DNA of 64,000 bases, from positions 186,001 to 250,000 of the forward strand of contig NZ_JADNRA010000036.1 in the NCBI RefSeq assembly GCF_015709525.1, in the 5' to 3' direction. Both the position numbers and the translations under genes were made by a program. Positions 20,353 to 29,636 of this stretch are shown here, piece by piece. Each line of letters begins with the position of its first letter. Positions within the stretch are counted from its first letter, which is position 1. Below the pieces are notes generated by a model that had not been told where the DNA came from, did not search any database, and was given only the letters and a program-made list of their open reading frames with translations. The stretch is from Methylocystis sp. L43. GTDB lineage: Bacteria > Pseudomonadota > Alphaproteobacteria > Rhizobiales > Beijerinckiaceae.

Positions 20353-20622
20353 ATGGCTCACAAAAAGGCAGGCGGCTCGTCGCGCAACGGCCGCGATTCG
20401 GACGGCCGGCGCCTCGGCGTCAAGAAATTCGGCGGGGAAGCCGTCATCGGCGGCAATATTATCGTGCGCCAACGCGGCACGAAGTGGCATCCGGGCCGCA
20501 ATGTCGGCATGGGCAAGGACCACACGCTTTTTGCGCTCGTCGACGGAGTCGTCGAATTCAAGTCCAGCGGCGGACGCGCCAGCGTATCGGTGGCGCCGGC
20601 GCCCGCCGCAGCAGCCGAGTAA
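20353..20622 (+). CDS. rpmA: 50S ribosomal protein L27
   Basis: An 89-residue L27, starting [28 protein letters not shown]. The N-terminal tail reaches the peptidyl-transferase centre and there is no Firmicutes-style cleavable extension. [23 protein letters not shown] is fully conserved; an Ala/Pro-rich tail of about a dozen residues is slightly longer than usual. It is in an operon with rplU. Confidence 0.97.
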   Translation: MAHKKAGGSSRNGRDSDGRRLGVKKFGGEAVIGGNIIVRQRGTKWHPGRNVGMGKDHTLFALVDGVVEFKSSGGRASVSVAPAPAAAAE

Positions 20623-20632
20623 GGCGGTAGGG

Positions 20633-20667
20633 GACGACCCGCCGCCGGCCTTCCGGCGACAGTCGTC
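20633..20667 (+). terminator. Nested hairpin after rpmA
   Basis: GACGAC...GTCGTC enclosing CGCCGG-cctt-CCGGCG, 11 bases after the rpmA stop. It has no T-run; it may stabilise or partly terminate the L21-L27 message. Confidence 0.3.
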
Positions 20668-20800
20668 TCGACTACCACTCTCGCGAATTCAGGCGGGAAC
20701 GTTTCAGGCGAGATGTCCGGAAGCGCCGTGAAGGGCCAGTGGGGAGCGCTCTCCTTTCAGGCTCTTAGGCCAATTTTTCCGATGTCGCTTGGAGCCATGA

Positions 20801-21403
20801 ATGTTTCCCGATATTACCCGCGACGACGTTTTTCGGCTGGAGACTGAAAGACTATGGCTGCGTTGGCCGCGCGCCGCTGACGCCGACGAGATTCGCCGGC
20901 ACGTCGGCGATCCCGACGTCGCGCTGATGACGGCAAGCATCCCGCATCCTTACGAGCCGCACGACGCCGACGCGTTCATCGCCTCGGTGCGCGCGGAGAA
21001 CGGCGCCGGCGGCGGCCTCCATCTCGTCATCACCCCGAAGAACCGGCCCAACGAGCCGATCGGGCTTGTGAGCCTGCATGGCGCGGACCGTCGCGGCTCG
21101 GCGACGCTTGGCTATTGGCTCGGCAAGCCCTATTGGGGGCAAGGCTATACGACCGAGGCGGCCAGAGCCCTCATCGACCTCGCCTTCGGAATCACCTCGC
21201 TGGATCGGATCGTCTCCGCCGCGCGGCCGGATAATCGCTCGTCGTTGCATGTCCATGAAAAACTCGGCTTCCGGCCGATCGGCCGCGGCATGCGGCCGGC
21301 GCCCGCGCGCGGCGGCGAAATGGAAGTGGAGCTTTTTGAATTAAAGCGCGGCGAAGCGCATACGCTGTTCGGCGCGCGCCGGCCGCGATTCTTCTCACCG
21401 TGA
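20801..21403 (+). CDS. GNAT N-acetyltransferase (RimJ/RimL-like)
   Basis: A 200-residue acetyl-CoA-dependent acetyltransferase. It starts [35 protein letters not shown]; the acetyl-CoA loop is within [26 protein letters not shown], and [21 protein letters not shown] is the final beta-bulge region. RimJ/L-like members acetylate protein N-termini or small amines; the substrate is unknown. It lies between rpmA and obgE in a position where many Rhizobiales carry a GNAT gene, with seven bases to obgE. Confidence 0.85.
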   Translation: MFPDITRDDVFRLETERLWLRWPRAADADEIRRHVGDPDVALMTASIPHPYEPHDADAFIASVRAENGAGGGLHLVITPKNRPNEPIGLVSLHGADRRGSATLGYWLGKPYWGQGYTTEAARALIDLAFGITSLDRIVSAARPDNRSSLHVHEKLGFRPIGRGMRPAPARGGEMEVELFELKRGEAHTLFGARRPRFFSP

Positions 21404-21410
21404 GCGGCAC

Positions 21411-22475
21411 ATGAAGTTCCTCGACCAGGCCCGCGTTTTTGTCCGCTCCGGCGACGGCGGCGCCGGATCCGTCTCCTTTCGGCGGGAGAAGTTCATTGAA
21501 TTCGGCGGACCGGACGGCGGAGACGGCGGACGCGGCGGCGACGTCGTCGCGGAATGCGTCGCGGGGCTGAATACGCTGATCGATTATCGCTACCAGCAGC
21601 ACTTCAAGGCCAAGACCGGCGGCCACGGCATGGGCAAGAACCGCGCCGGCGGGCGCGGCGCCGACGCCGTGCTGAAAGTGCCGGTCGGGACGCAAATCTT
21701 TGAAGAGGATGGTGAAACCCTCATCGCCGACATGACGGAGGTTGGGCAGCGCGTCGTCATTTGCAAAGGCGGCAATGGCGGCTTCGGCAACGCGCATTTC
21801 ACCACCTCGACCAATCGGGCGCCGCGGCGCGCCAATCCGGGCCTCGAGGGCCAGGAGCGCACCATCATCCTGCGGCTGAAACTCATCGCCGACGCAGGGC
21901 TGATTGGCCTGCCCAACGCCGGCAAGTCGACATTCCTGGCGACGGTGACGGCGGCGAAGCCCAAGATCGCCGACTATCCCTTCACGACGCTGCATCCCGG
22001 TCTCGGCGTCGTGCGCAGCGACGACAGAGAATTGGTTCTGGCGGACATCCCGGGTCTGATTGAGGGCGCCCATGAGGGCCACGGCCTCGGCGATCGATTT
22101 CTCGGCCATGTCGAGCGGTGCCGGGCGCTGCTGCATCTCATCGACGCGACCGGAGAACATGCCGGCAAGGATTACAAGATCGTCCGCGGCGAACTCGCCG
22201 CCTATGGCGCCGGTCTCGCCGAGAAGCCGGAAATCGTCGCGCTTTCAAAGATCGATGCGGTCGACGCGGATCATCTTAAGAAGCAGCGGGAGCGGCTGAA
22301 GCGGGCGATCGCCGCCGCCGGGCCTGAGACGCACGAGCGCCATCCGGCGCCCCTGCTCCTTTCATCGGCGAGCGGCGCCGGCGTCAGGGAAGCGCTCCGC
22401 GCGCTGTTCGACGCCATCGAGGCGCAAAAGGCGTTCGAGCGCGCGTCGGAAGCCGGAGGGCCCTGGAGCCCCTGA
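21411..22475 (+). CDS. obgE: GTPase Obg/CgtA
   Basis: A 354-residue ribosome-associated GTPase. The Gly-rich Obg fold (about 1-158) has the typical [43 protein letters not shown] start; the G domain has GLPNAGKST (G1), [16 protein letters not shown] (G3) and ALSKIDAVD (G4). It acts in 50S assembly and stress control. It comes seven bases after the GNAT gene, so they are likely co-translated. The C-terminal tail is short, as in other alphaproteobacteria. Confidence 0.97.
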   Translation: MKFLDQARVFVRSGDGGAGSVSFRREKFIEFGGPDGGDGGRGGDVVAECVAGLNTLIDYRYQQHFKAKTGGHGMGKNRAGGRGADAVLKVPVGTQIFEEDGETLIADMTEVGQRVVICKGGNGGFGNAHFTTSTNRAPRRANPGLEGQERTIILRLKLIADAGLIGLPNAGKSTFLATVTAAKPKIADYPFTTLHPGLGVVRSDDRELVLADIPGLIEGAHEGHGLGDRFLGHVERCRALLHLIDATGEHAGKDYKIVRGELAAYGAGLAEKPEIVALSKIDAVDADHLKKQRERLKRAIAAAGPETHERHPAPLLLSSASGAGVREALRALFDAIEAQKAFERASEAGGPWSP

Positions 22476-22559
22476 CTACCGATACGAAACCTTTAATCGC
22501 CGCCGGCGCGCGGCGGCGCCATTGACCTTGACAAGATCAATGAATAGCTTCGACGGGCT

Positions 22560-22955
22560 ATGAGCACGCGCAGCGAAGTCAAAACATCGCAGTATGGTTC
22601 GACGGCGGTCGCGCTGCTCGTCGCCTATCTGTTTGTTTTGCAAGGCCTTGCTGTCGGCGTTTCGTTCAACGGACGCGGTTCGGGCCTCTTCGCCAACACG
22701 ATCTGCTTTAGCAAGGCTTCCGGACCGCTTTCCGGAGATCCCGCGACTCCCGCACGTCCGGCGCGGCACGGCGACGTCTGTTGCGTCGCGCATTGCGCAT
22801 CGCTCGGCGGCGCGACCGCCGCCTCGCCGTTCATCGGCGAGACGCCCCCGGCCGCGTCCTATTCGACGATCGGACTGGCCTTTGACGAGACATCTCGTCC
22901 TCCAGAGGCGTCGCCCCCGCCGCTCGGCTCCCGCGCCCCTCCCGTCCTGATCTGA
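22560..22955 (+). CDS. DUF2946-like small membrane/exported protein
   Basis: A 131-residue protein with a hydrophobic N-terminal helix (STAVALLVAYLFVLQGLAVGVSF) and a Cys/His cluster, HGDVCCVAHCASLGGA, then a Pro-rich tail. The CC..HC motif near the centre resembles DUF2946-type proteins, some of which sit near copper genes; metal binding is an inference from the motif. It starts 84 bases after obgE. No signal-cleavage site is obvious, and the helix may be an anchor. Confidence 0.55.
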   Translation: MSTRSEVKTSQYGSTAVALLVAYLFVLQGLAVGVSFNGRGSGLFANTICFSKASGPLSGDPATPARPARHGDVCCVAHCASLGGATAASPFIGETPPAASYSTIGLAFDETSRPPEASPPPLGSRAPPVLI

Positions 22956-23125
22956 CGCTTGCCGCAGGAATGCGGCGTCACGCCCCGATGTCGGTATGCC
23001 GCCGGCGGGGAGAGTCAGACCAGCGTATCCGTCGTTTGTCAGCGTGCATCGCAGAGAGCACGCGCCGCTCAGTTCTCAGACTGGCGGTTGCGACGAGCCA
23101 TCGGACCGCGCAGCGATTTGGGATC

Positions 23126-23575
23126 ATGGAACAGAAAACTCAATTGGCGCCGCGCCTCGCGAAGAGGGCGCGCATCGCGGCCTCGGGAGAACGGCGCTGC
23201 TCTCAGAACGGGAAGCTGACCGCGGTGAGCGACGGCGACATCCGCATCGCGCCTGAAGCCATTGCGGCGCCAGCCCCGACGCGCGGACGGGTGGAGGTCG
23301 TCGAGGCCTATTTCGATCCCGACGGCCGGCCAATGAAGCGCAAAAGCCTGGGCGCAGCCAGGGTGGCGCGCTTCTATGACGCCAAGGGCAATCAGGTCGA
23401 GGAGGCCTATTTTAACGCCGAGGGCAAGCCCACGATCCGCAAGGATCTTGGCGCGGCGCGCATCTCCTGGCGTTATGACGACAGCGGCAACCAGGTCGAA
23501 GCCGCCCTGTTCGGAGCCGACGGCGCGCCTTTGCCCCGCAAGCGGCGGAGCAAACGGGCGTTCGACAGCGTCTGA
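23126..23575 (+). CDS. Short tandem-repeat protein (DPDG/YDxxGNQ repeats)
   Basis: A 149-residue protein if started at ATG 23126 (MEQKTQLAPRL). From about residue 60 it has three imperfect units of about 33 residues: V-E-x-Y/F-F-D-x-D/E-G-x-P, then a basic K-D/S-L-G-A-A-R segment, then W/F-Y-D-x-x-G-N-Q. The third unit ends early in a basic tail. The pattern recalls WG-type or cell-surface short repeats, but I do not recognise the family. There is no signal peptide from this start. A longer frame from 22970 adds basic residues that look non-coding. Confidence 0.6.
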   Translation: MEQKTQLAPRLAKRARIAASGERRCSQNGKLTAVSDGDIRIAPEAIAAPAPTRGRVEVVEAYFDPDGRPMKRKSLGAARVARFYDAKGNQVEEAYFNAEGKPTIRKDLGAARISWRYDDSGNQVEAALFGADGAPLPRKRRSKRAFDSV

Positions 23576-23594
23576 AGGGCGCTGTCGAGGCGTC

Positions 23595-24263
23595 CTATTT
23601 GACGCGCGCGATCAGAAATCCATCCCAACCCTTGGCGCCGACGGTTTGCACCGCCGTCGCTTCGACCCGCCCTTCCACGGCGACGGCGTCAAACAGCGCG
23701 CGCGCTCCCAGCGCGCCATCGTCCATGGCGGATGCGTCGGCGACGGCGCCCTCCCGCACGACATTGTCGACGATGATCAGCGCGCCAGGACGCGACAGTT
23801 TCAGCGCATAATCGAAATAGGCGGCATTGTTGGACTTGTCGGCGTCGATGAAGGCAAGATCGAAGGGTTGCGCCCGCTCCGATTGAAGCAGCGGCAGCAT
23901 GTCGAGCGCGGGGCCGACGCGCAGATCGACGCGCGCGCTCATGCCTTCGCGGGCAATATTGGCGCGCGCGACCTCGGCGTGATGCGCATCGACTTCGAAG
24001 GTGACGACCTTGCCGCCCTCGCCCACCGCCCGCGCCAGCCAGGTCGTCGAATAGCCTCCAAGCGTCCCGACTTCGAGAACGCGTCTTGCGCCGATCGCGC
24101 AGGCGAGCAGATGCAGCAATTTGCCTTGCGGCGGCGAAACATCGATCGCGGGAAGGCCAGCGCGCGCATTTGCCGCAAGCGTCTCCTCCTGCGCTTCTTC
24201 TTTGGAAATCAGCGCCGCGCCGATGTAATCGTCCACGCCACGCCAGTGTTTTACTTCGAACAT
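23595..24263 (-). CDS. O-methyltransferase (COMT-like, class I SAM)
   Basis: A 222-residue protein of the O-methyltransferase family 3. The SAM-binding loop is VLEVGTLGGYSTTWLARAVG (about residue 60), with the acidic VTFEVDAHHAEVA strand and metal-binding FIDADKSNNAAYFDYAL plus IIVDNVVREG. These are the features of cation-dependent catechol or caffeoyl-CoA O-methyltransferases. The natural substrate is unknown. Start ATG 24263 has AAGGGA upstream. It is convergent with the repeat protein (20 bases apart). Confidence 0.88.
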   Translation of the reverse strand: MFEVKHWRGVDDYIGAALISKEEAQEETLAANARAGLPAIDVSPPQGKLLHLLACAIGARRVLEVGTLGGYSTTWLARAVGEGGKVVTFEVDAHHAEVARANIAREGMSARVDLRVGPALDMLPLLQSERAQPFDLAFIDADKSNNAAYFDYALKLSRPGALIIVDNVVREGAVADASAMDDGALGARALFDAVAVEGRVEATAVQTVGAKGWDGFLIARVK

Positions 24264-24464
24264 TTGACGTCCCTTACATCGAGCGCTTAACGTTAGCTAA
24301 GGCGAAAATAAATTGACATCTCGCGTGATATCACGCGATGTTCCGCCGTCGTTCGCGCGCCAAAACGCACGGACGCAAAAAGGCTTGATAGCCGCATTTC
24401 ACGAGCCCCAGTTGGACTGCGGCCGATATGCTGCTCATCACAACACTTTATGGGAGCACAACAA

Positions 24465-24836
24465 ATGATCAAGCTTGCTTTGACGACGGCCCTTGCCGCC
24501 GCCGCCTTTAGCGCATCGGCCTATGCCGCGCAGTGGAATGTGACCGAAGCGAATAAGGCGGGCATCAAGCGCGCGCAGGGCACCTGGACTGTCGCGACGG
24601 AAGGCGACAAGGTTTCGGGCAAGAGCGAAATGCAGCTCGATAACGGCTCCATACTGACCTACAAGCTTGAAGGTGAACTCACGGGCGGCGTTTACACGCT
24701 CAAACTCGTGGACCGCTCCGATTCCAAGAAGAATTGCGTATGGACCGGCAAGCCCGTCGAGGGCGCCCACAACGTTTATATTGGCGAAGCTGCCTGCGAC
24801 GGCGAAAAGATCGTGATCCGGGGCGGCCAGAATTAA
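24465..24836 (+). CDS. Small exported beta-rich hypothetical protein
   Basis: A 123-residue protein with a Sec signal MIKLALTTALAAAAFSASAYA (cut near residue 21), then alternating short polar strands (WTVATEGDKVSGKSEMQLDNGSILTYKLEG) and a Cys pair at NCVW and AACDGE that may form a disulfide. The length and lipocalin-like strand pattern suggest a small periplasmic barrel; no family is recognised. GGGAG precedes the chosen ATG, and a strong intrinsic terminator follows, so it is a single-gene unit. Confidence 0.6.
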   Translation: MIKLALTTALAAAAFSASAYAAQWNVTEANKAGIKRAQGTWTVATEGDKVSGKSEMQLDNGSILTYKLEGELTGGVYTLKLVDRSDSKKNCVWTGKPVEGAHNVYIGEAACDGEKIVIRGGQN

Positions 24837-24863
24837 GCGCTGACAACAGCCTCTTCCAACACA

Positions 24864-24890
24864 AACGCCGGCTCAACGCCGGCGTTTTTT
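24864..24890 (+). terminator. Rho-independent terminator
   Basis: AACGCCGGC-tcaac-GCCGGCGTT followed by TTTT and TATTT, 28 bases after the stop at 24836: a perfect 9-bp stem and a T-run. It may also serve the convergent pepF from the other side. Confidence 0.9.
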
Positions 24891-24919
24891 ATTTGGCGCG
24901 CGTGTCGTCATCGCGCCAA

Positions 24920-26758
24920 TTAAGCGTCCTCCATCGCCTCCAGTTCCGCAATCAGACCCTCGATCATTTCAAGGCCGATGTTCCAGAACGCCGGATCCCG
25001 CGCGTCCAATCCGAAGGGCTTGAGAAGCTCGCCATAAGGCTTGGCGCCGCCCGCTTCGAGCAGAGCGAAATAGCGCTCGGCGAATCCTTCATGCGCCTTT
25101 TGATAGACGCCGTAGAGCGAATTCACCAGGCAATCGCCGAATGCATAGGCGTAGACGTAGAACGGCGAATGGATGAAATGCGGGATATAGGCCCAGAAGG
25201 TCTCATAGCCAGGGCCTAGGCGAATTGACGGGCCAAAGCTTTCGGCTTGCACGCTCATCCATAATTCGCAGATCTGATCTGCGGTCAGTTCGCCTTCGCG
25301 TCGGGCGTTATGCACCTTTCGCTCAAAGGCGTAGAACGCCATCTGCCGCACCACGGTGTTGAGCATATCCTCCACCTTGGAGGCGAGCAGCGCCCGTTTT
25401 TGCGCCTTGTCCGACGCCTGCGCGATGAGCGCGCGGAAGGTGAGCATTTCGCCGAAGACGGACGCCGTCTCCGCCAGAGTAAGCGGGGTCGGCGCCATCA
25501 AGGCGCCCTGCCGGGCCGCAAGCACCTGATGCACGCCATGGCCGAGTTCATGCGCGAGCGTCATCACGTCCCGTGTCTTGCCTTGAAAATTCAGCAGCAC
25601 ATAGGGATGTGCGGAGGGCACGGTCGGATGTGAAAAGGCCCCCGGCGCCTTGCCCGGCCGCACCGGCGCGTCGATCCAGTTCTTCTCAAAGAAACGCCCC
25701 GCGATCTCCGCCATGCGCGGCGCAAATCCGTCGTACGCCTCGAGCACGATTTCGCGCGCCTCGGGCCAGGAATAGCGTTTGGCCGGCGTCGACGGCAGCG
25801 GCGCGCTGCGATCCCAATAGTCGAGCGCGTCCTTGCCGAACCATTTCGCTTTGAGCTTGTAATAGCGATGCGACAGGCGCGGATGCGCCGCCTCGACCGC
25901 TTGTGCGAGCGCCTCGACCACCTCGCGTTCGACACGATTGGAGAGATGGCGCGAATCGGCGACGTCCTGAAAGCCGCGCCAGCGATCGGAGATTTCCTTA
26001 TCCTTCGCCAGCGTATTGGTGATCAGCGAAAAGGTGCGCAGATTGTTTTTGAGCGTAACGCCGATCGCCTGCGCTGCTTCCCGACGCGTCTCTTCGCGCG
26101 AATCCTGCATGAGATTGAGCACAGGCTCGATCGCAAGCTCCTCGCCTTCGACCTTGAAGCGCAATCCGGCGATGGTCTCGTCAAAAAGCCGATTCCAGGC
26201 GGCCGCGCCAGAGATGTATTTTTCGTGGAACAGCTCTTCCAGCTTGTCCTCGAGTTCGTACGGCTTCTCTTTGCGGATGTCTTCGAGCCACGGCTTCCAG
26301 CGCGAGAGCGGCTCCTTGCTGGCCGCAGCCATCAGCGCGGCGTCGTCCATCCGATTGAGCTCAAGCTGAAAAAACAGCAGCTGCGCCGAAGCGTTGGTGA
26401 CCTTCTCCTGCACGTCGCCATAGAATTTCGCATGGGCGGAATCAGTGGTGTCGCCGCTATAGAGCAGGCCGGCGAAGGACATCAGCCGCCCGAGCAAGTC
26501 CTGCAGCGCTTCATATCGCGCCACCGCCTCGCCCAGCTTGACGCTGGCGTCCGGGCCTTTAGCTAGCGACTCTAGCCGGCCGCGATAATCCTTGCCGAAT
26601 TGCGCAACCTCCTGCGCGGCCTTGGCAAGATCGGACGCGACCTGCGGAGAATCGATTCCTGGATAAAGGTCGGCGAGATTCCATTCCGGCAGTCGTTCCG
26701 CAGTTTTCGCGGCGGGAGCTTCGGCGATCGAATGGGCGAAAGAACGGGCGCTGAACAT
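24920..26758 (-). CDS. pepF: M3-family oligoendopeptidase F
   Basis: A 612-residue cytoplasmic zinc metallopeptidase of the M3B (PepF) family, cleaving oligopeptides. The zinc site HELGH lies in LAHELGHGVHQ (about residue 400), with the third ligand in the TASVFGEML helix. N-terminal WNLADLYPGID and C-terminal YVYAYAFGDCLVNSLYGVYQK are family features. The frame is open from a TTG at 26788; I prefer the ATG at 26758, but neither has a good ribosome-binding site. It is probably monocistronic. Confidence 0.92.
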   Translation of the reverse strand: MFSARSFAHSIAEAPAAKTAERLPEWNLADLYPGIDSPQVASDLAKAAQEVAQFGKDYRGRLESLAKGPDASVKLGEAVARYEALQDLLGRLMSFAGLLYSGDTTDSAHAKFYGDVQEKVTNASAQLLFFQLELNRMDDAALMAAASKEPLSRWKPWLEDIRKEKPYELEDKLEELFHEKYISGAAAWNRLFDETIAGLRFKVEGEELAIEPVLNLMQDSREETRREAAQAIGVTLKNNLRTFSLITNTLAKDKEISDRWRGFQDVADSRHLSNRVEREVVEALAQAVEAAHPRLSHRYYKLKAKWFGKDALDYWDRSAPLPSTPAKRYSWPEAREIVLEAYDGFAPRMAEIAGRFFEKNWIDAPVRPGKAPGAFSHPTVPSAHPYVLLNFQGKTRDVMTLAHELGHGVHQVLAARQGALMAPTPLTLAETASVFGEMLTFRALIAQASDKAQKRALLASKVEDMLNTVVRQMAFYAFERKVHNARREGELTADQICELWMSVQAESFGPSIRLGPGYETFWAYIPHFIHSPFYVYAYAFGDCLVNSLYGVYQKAHEGFAERYFALLEAGGAKPYGELLKPFGLDARDPAFWNIGLEMIEGLIAELEAMEDA

Positions 26759-26923
26759 GGCGGGGACCAAAATGGGCGGCTCCGACAAGCGAAGACGCGA
26801 GGATCGGGATCAGCCTAAATATGGCAAGAGGCCGGACAGGATCAACCTGCGGTCAGGGTCGGCGCCAGCGCCAGTTGCGTTTATAACAATATGAGAGCGA
26901 AAGAATCAGCTTAGGTGCGCGCA

Positions 26924-27706
26924 ATGGCGGGAGAGCCCGATTTTCTCAGTTCGGTAACGTCGCGTTACGCCATGGCGCGAGATATTTTCGCGCGCATCTC
27001 AACTTTCCTCAACAAGGCGACCTTCAAGATCAAGCGCGGGCCGCCGCTCGAAATGATTGGCGAGATCGCGAAGCGGTTCAAAACCGACGACTATGATCGG
27101 CTGACTCTCAAGGAACGCGCCGAGACGAAGGCCGGCGCGACTTTCATCGACGAGAAGATTCAAGACATCAACCGCGCGAGCTTTCATCGCTCCGCCTTCA
27201 TGCTGAACGCATTCACCCATTTGTTTTTCGTCGACCTCGCCGCGCAACTGTCGTTCTCGTTCCTCACGCTCAAATTCGCGTTCGTGATCGCCAACATCAT
27301 TCTCGCGCTGCTGGCGCATTCCTCGGTGCGTCAAAGCTATCGCGCGCTGCTCGCGGGGCCGAATGCGCTTCCGCCCAAACGGCGCTTCTGGGGCATGTTT
27401 CCCAATCCGGCCTATAACCGCACGGTGAAGAAGAATTCACGCAGCTATGCGCAAAGCGCCTGGGAAGAAAAATCGCTGTTCCGGCCAGCCTATTTCGTCA
27501 ACGCAGCGCTCATCTTTCTTGGCGCGCAATTCATTCTTCCGCCGGACCGTCTTATTTTTCCCTTCAGCTTCATCGTCGGGAAAATTTCCGGACTGTTCAC
27601 GACCCTGGTCATGGCGTTCGACGTCTGGCGCGGCTTTCGCGCCGGCGATGCGGCGCGGACCGCGCGTGAAAGGGAAGTCTCCGTTTACCGCGATCTCGAC
27701 GTCTGA
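26924..27706 (+). CDS. Conserved hypothetical membrane protein
   Basis: A 260-residue protein with a soluble basic N-terminal half (RFKTDDYDRLTLKERAE) and roughly four hydrophobic helices: FTHLFFVDLAAQLSFSFL and FAFVIANIILALLA, then near the end YFVNAALIFLGAQFIL and PFSFIVGKISGLFTTLVMAF. An Arg-rich loop with PPKRRFWGMFPNP joins the halves. I do not recognise the family. It stands alone between divergent pepF and the convergent transglycosylase. Confidence 0.6.
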   Translation: MAGEPDFLSSVTSRYAMARDIFARISTFLNKATFKIKRGPPLEMIGEIAKRFKTDDYDRLTLKERAETKAGATFIDEKIQDINRASFHRSAFMLNAFTHLFFVDLAAQLSFSFLTLKFAFVIANIILALLAHSSVRQSYRALLAGPNALPPKRRFWGMFPNPAYNRTVKKNSRSYAQSAWEEKSLFRPAYFVNAALIFLGAQFILPPDRLIFPFSFIVGKISGLFTTLVMAFDVWRGFRAGDAARTAREREVSVYRDLDV

Positions 27707-27718
27707 ATCGCGGCGGCT

Positions 27719-28939
27719 TTACCGGCCGCGCAGCCGCGCCAGAACGTCTTTCGTCGCAAAGCCGTCGGCGGGCTGTATGCCCTCGCTCAATTGAAAGGCG
27801 TGGATGGCGTTGCGGCTCGCACGCCCGAGCTTGCCGTCGAACGTCCCACGATAAAAGCCGCGCTCGGTCAACAGCTGCTGCATCGCCTTGACGTCGGCGG
27901 TCGACAGCGGCGCGACCTTCGGCCAGGGCGTGATCGGGATATCGCGCCCGGCGATGCGATCGGCGAGCAGCGCGACCGACATCGCATAGGCGTCAGACGT
28001 ATTGTATTGCCGAATGACTTCGAAATTGTCGGTGATCAGAAAGGCTGGGCCGTTCGCGCCGGCCGGCAGATATAGGCTTGCGGCGCCGCCGCCGGGAAGC
28101 GCGCCGCCATCGGCGCGCGTCACGCCGAGCTGCCGCCAGCGGGCGAAGTCGAGATCGAAGGCGCCGTAGTCGAATCCCGCGGGCAGTCGAACTTCGACGA
28201 CGGCGGGCATTCCGGCGACCCAACCGGATTTCGCCAGGAAATTGGCGATGGAGGCCACGGCGTCGCCGCGCGAGCGCCAGATGTCCGGCGCGCCGCCGCC
28301 CGCGTCGCTTTCGGCATATTTGAGATAGGCCGAAGGCATGAACTGCGGTTGGCCCATGGCGCCGGCCCAGGAGCCGCGCAATTGCGCGCGCGTCGCATAG
28401 CCCTTCTCCAGCATCACGAGCGCGGCGACAAATTCCTCGATGAAGGTTTCGGCGCGATGCCCCTGCCACGCAAGCGACGCCAGGACGCGCAACGCGTCAG
28501 AGCCGCCGGCCGCCGTTCCGAAATTGCTTTCGACGCCCAGAATGGCGACGACGATCTCGCTTGGAACGCCGTGGCGCGACTGCGCCCGACCGAGCGGCCC
28601 CGCGAGTTCGGCGGCGACCGCCCGGCCGCGCGCGACGCGACCATTCGTCACGGAGCCGGCGAGATAGGCGGGAATCGAAATGGTGAACTCGGACTGTGCG
28701 CGCGGCTTCGCCGAGACCGATGGGTCCGGCGCAAGTCCGGCGATCGCCGCGTCGAAGGTTTCGCGCGAGACGCCGGCGGCCTGCGCCGACGGCCACAGGC
28801 CCTGCAAAAACGCCTCGAACGTGTCGGCTTTGGCGCGGCCTCCCGCAAACCAAAGCGCGGCGACTGCACGAACCGACGCGCCGAGCATCCGACGTCGATC
28901 AATCCCTGCACAGAGTATTGGCTTAAGGCGCCCCATCAT
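27719..28939 (-). CDS. Lytic murein transglycosylase (MltB-like) with peptidoglycan-binding domain
   Basis: A 406-residue periplasmic enzyme that cleaves the MurNAc-GlcNAc bond to 1,6-anhydro products. The N-terminus has DRRRMLG, a twin-arginine-like signal with a short hydrophobic run. The catalytic domain holds ILGVESNFG (catalytic Glu) and the GAMGQPQFMPS motif of MltB-type enzymes, and the C-terminus is a PG-binding-1 domain (VKAMQQLLTERGFYRGTFDG...). There are two adjacent Met codons at the start. It is convergent with the membrane-protein gene. Confidence 0.9.
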   Translation of the reverse strand: MMGRLKPILCAGIDRRRMLGASVRAVAALWFAGGRAKADTFEAFLQGLWPSAQAAGVSRETFDAAIAGLAPDPSVSAKPRAQSEFTISIPAYLAGSVTNGRVARGRAVAAELAGPLGRAQSRHGVPSEIVVAILGVESNFGTAAGGSDALRVLASLAWQGHRAETFIEEFVAALVMLEKGYATRAQLRGSWAGAMGQPQFMPSAYLKYAESDAGGGAPDIWRSRGDAVASIANFLAKSGWVAGMPAVVEVRLPAGFDYGAFDLDFARWRQLGVTRADGGALPGGGAASLYLPAGANGPAFLITDNFEVIRQYNTSDAYAMSVALLADRIAGRDIPITPWPKVAPLSTADVKAMQQLLTERGFYRGTFDGKLGRASRNAIHAFQLSEGIQPADGFATKDVLARLRGR

Positions 28940-28991
28940 TAGCCAGTCCTTTGCTGCTTCTTTGGAAATATTACACCTTCCGCCATTTCGT

Positions 28992-29020
28992 TTGACAGGG
29001 GGCAGGCGCTGCCCTCTACT
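28992..29020 (+). promoter_or_regulatory. Candidate irr promoter
   Basis: TTGACA (28992-28997), a 17-base spacer, TCTACT (29015-29020), 54 bases upstream of the irr ATG. The spacer contains GGGCAGGCGCTGCCC, a small inverted repeat that could be an operator. Confidence 0.45.
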
Positions 29021-29074
29021 GAAAAAAGCTTAATGTATGAATAGGGAGCGAGTGATGCTCGCCTGTCGCGAAGA

Positions 29075-29557
29075 ATGACTCATCAACCTTCGACTACGAG
29101 TTTCGACCGTTCGATCAAACTGCGCGATCAATCCCCCGAGAGCGCAACGAAGGTCTCGGAAATCAAAGCGCGGCTGCGCGGCGCAGGTCTGCGTCCAACC
29201 GTGCAGCGGCTCGCTCTGAGTCGGCTGCTGTTCGGCAACGGCGATCGACATGTGAGCGCCGAGGCTTTGCACGCTGAAGCGCGCGAAGCCGGTCTGACAA
29301 TGTCTCTCTCCACGGTCTACAACACGCTCAACCAGTTCGCCGGAGCAGGGCTGTTGCGCGAGATCGCCGTGCAGGGACCCCGCACCTACTTCCACACCCG
29401 CACTTCGCCGCATCATCACTTCATGGATGAGGCGACGGGCCGCATGTTCGACGCCGCCGATGGCTCTGTCGAATTTACGCGACTGCCGGCGCCGCCGGAA
29501 GGAATGGAAATCGTCGGCTGCGACGTGATCATCCGCATTCGCCCGAAGAGGGGGTGA
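29075..29557 (+). CDS. irr: Iron-response regulator Irr (Fur family)
   Basis: A 160-residue Fur-family DNA-binding protein. The winged-helix domain has LRPTVQRLALSRLLF and LSLSTVYNTLNQFAGAGLL; the metal/heme region has SPHHHFMDEATGRMFD, the HHH form typical of Rhizobiales Irr rather than the HHDH of classic Fur. Irr represses or activates heme and iron genes in response to heme status, and is degraded or released when heme is plentiful. The Bradyrhizobium-type Cys-Pro heme motif near the N-terminus is not seen, as in the non-degraded Rhizobium form. The N-terminal 30 residues are poorly conserved and the start is uncertain. It is convergent with a peroxiredoxin gene. Confidence 0.9.
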   Translation: MTHQPSTTSFDRSIKLRDQSPESATKVSEIKARLRGAGLRPTVQRLALSRLLFGNGDRHVSAEALHAEAREAGLTMSLSTVYNTLNQFAGAGLLREIAVQGPRTYFHTRTSPHHHFMDEATGRMFDAADGSVEFTRLPAPPEGMEIVGCDVIIRIRPKRG

Positions 29558-29636
29558 CAGGCGCGAGACGCGATGGCGCGTTTTGCGCGTCGGGCGGCTG
29601 GCTGATGCATACGGACGATTGCCCCTTGCGCGTAGC

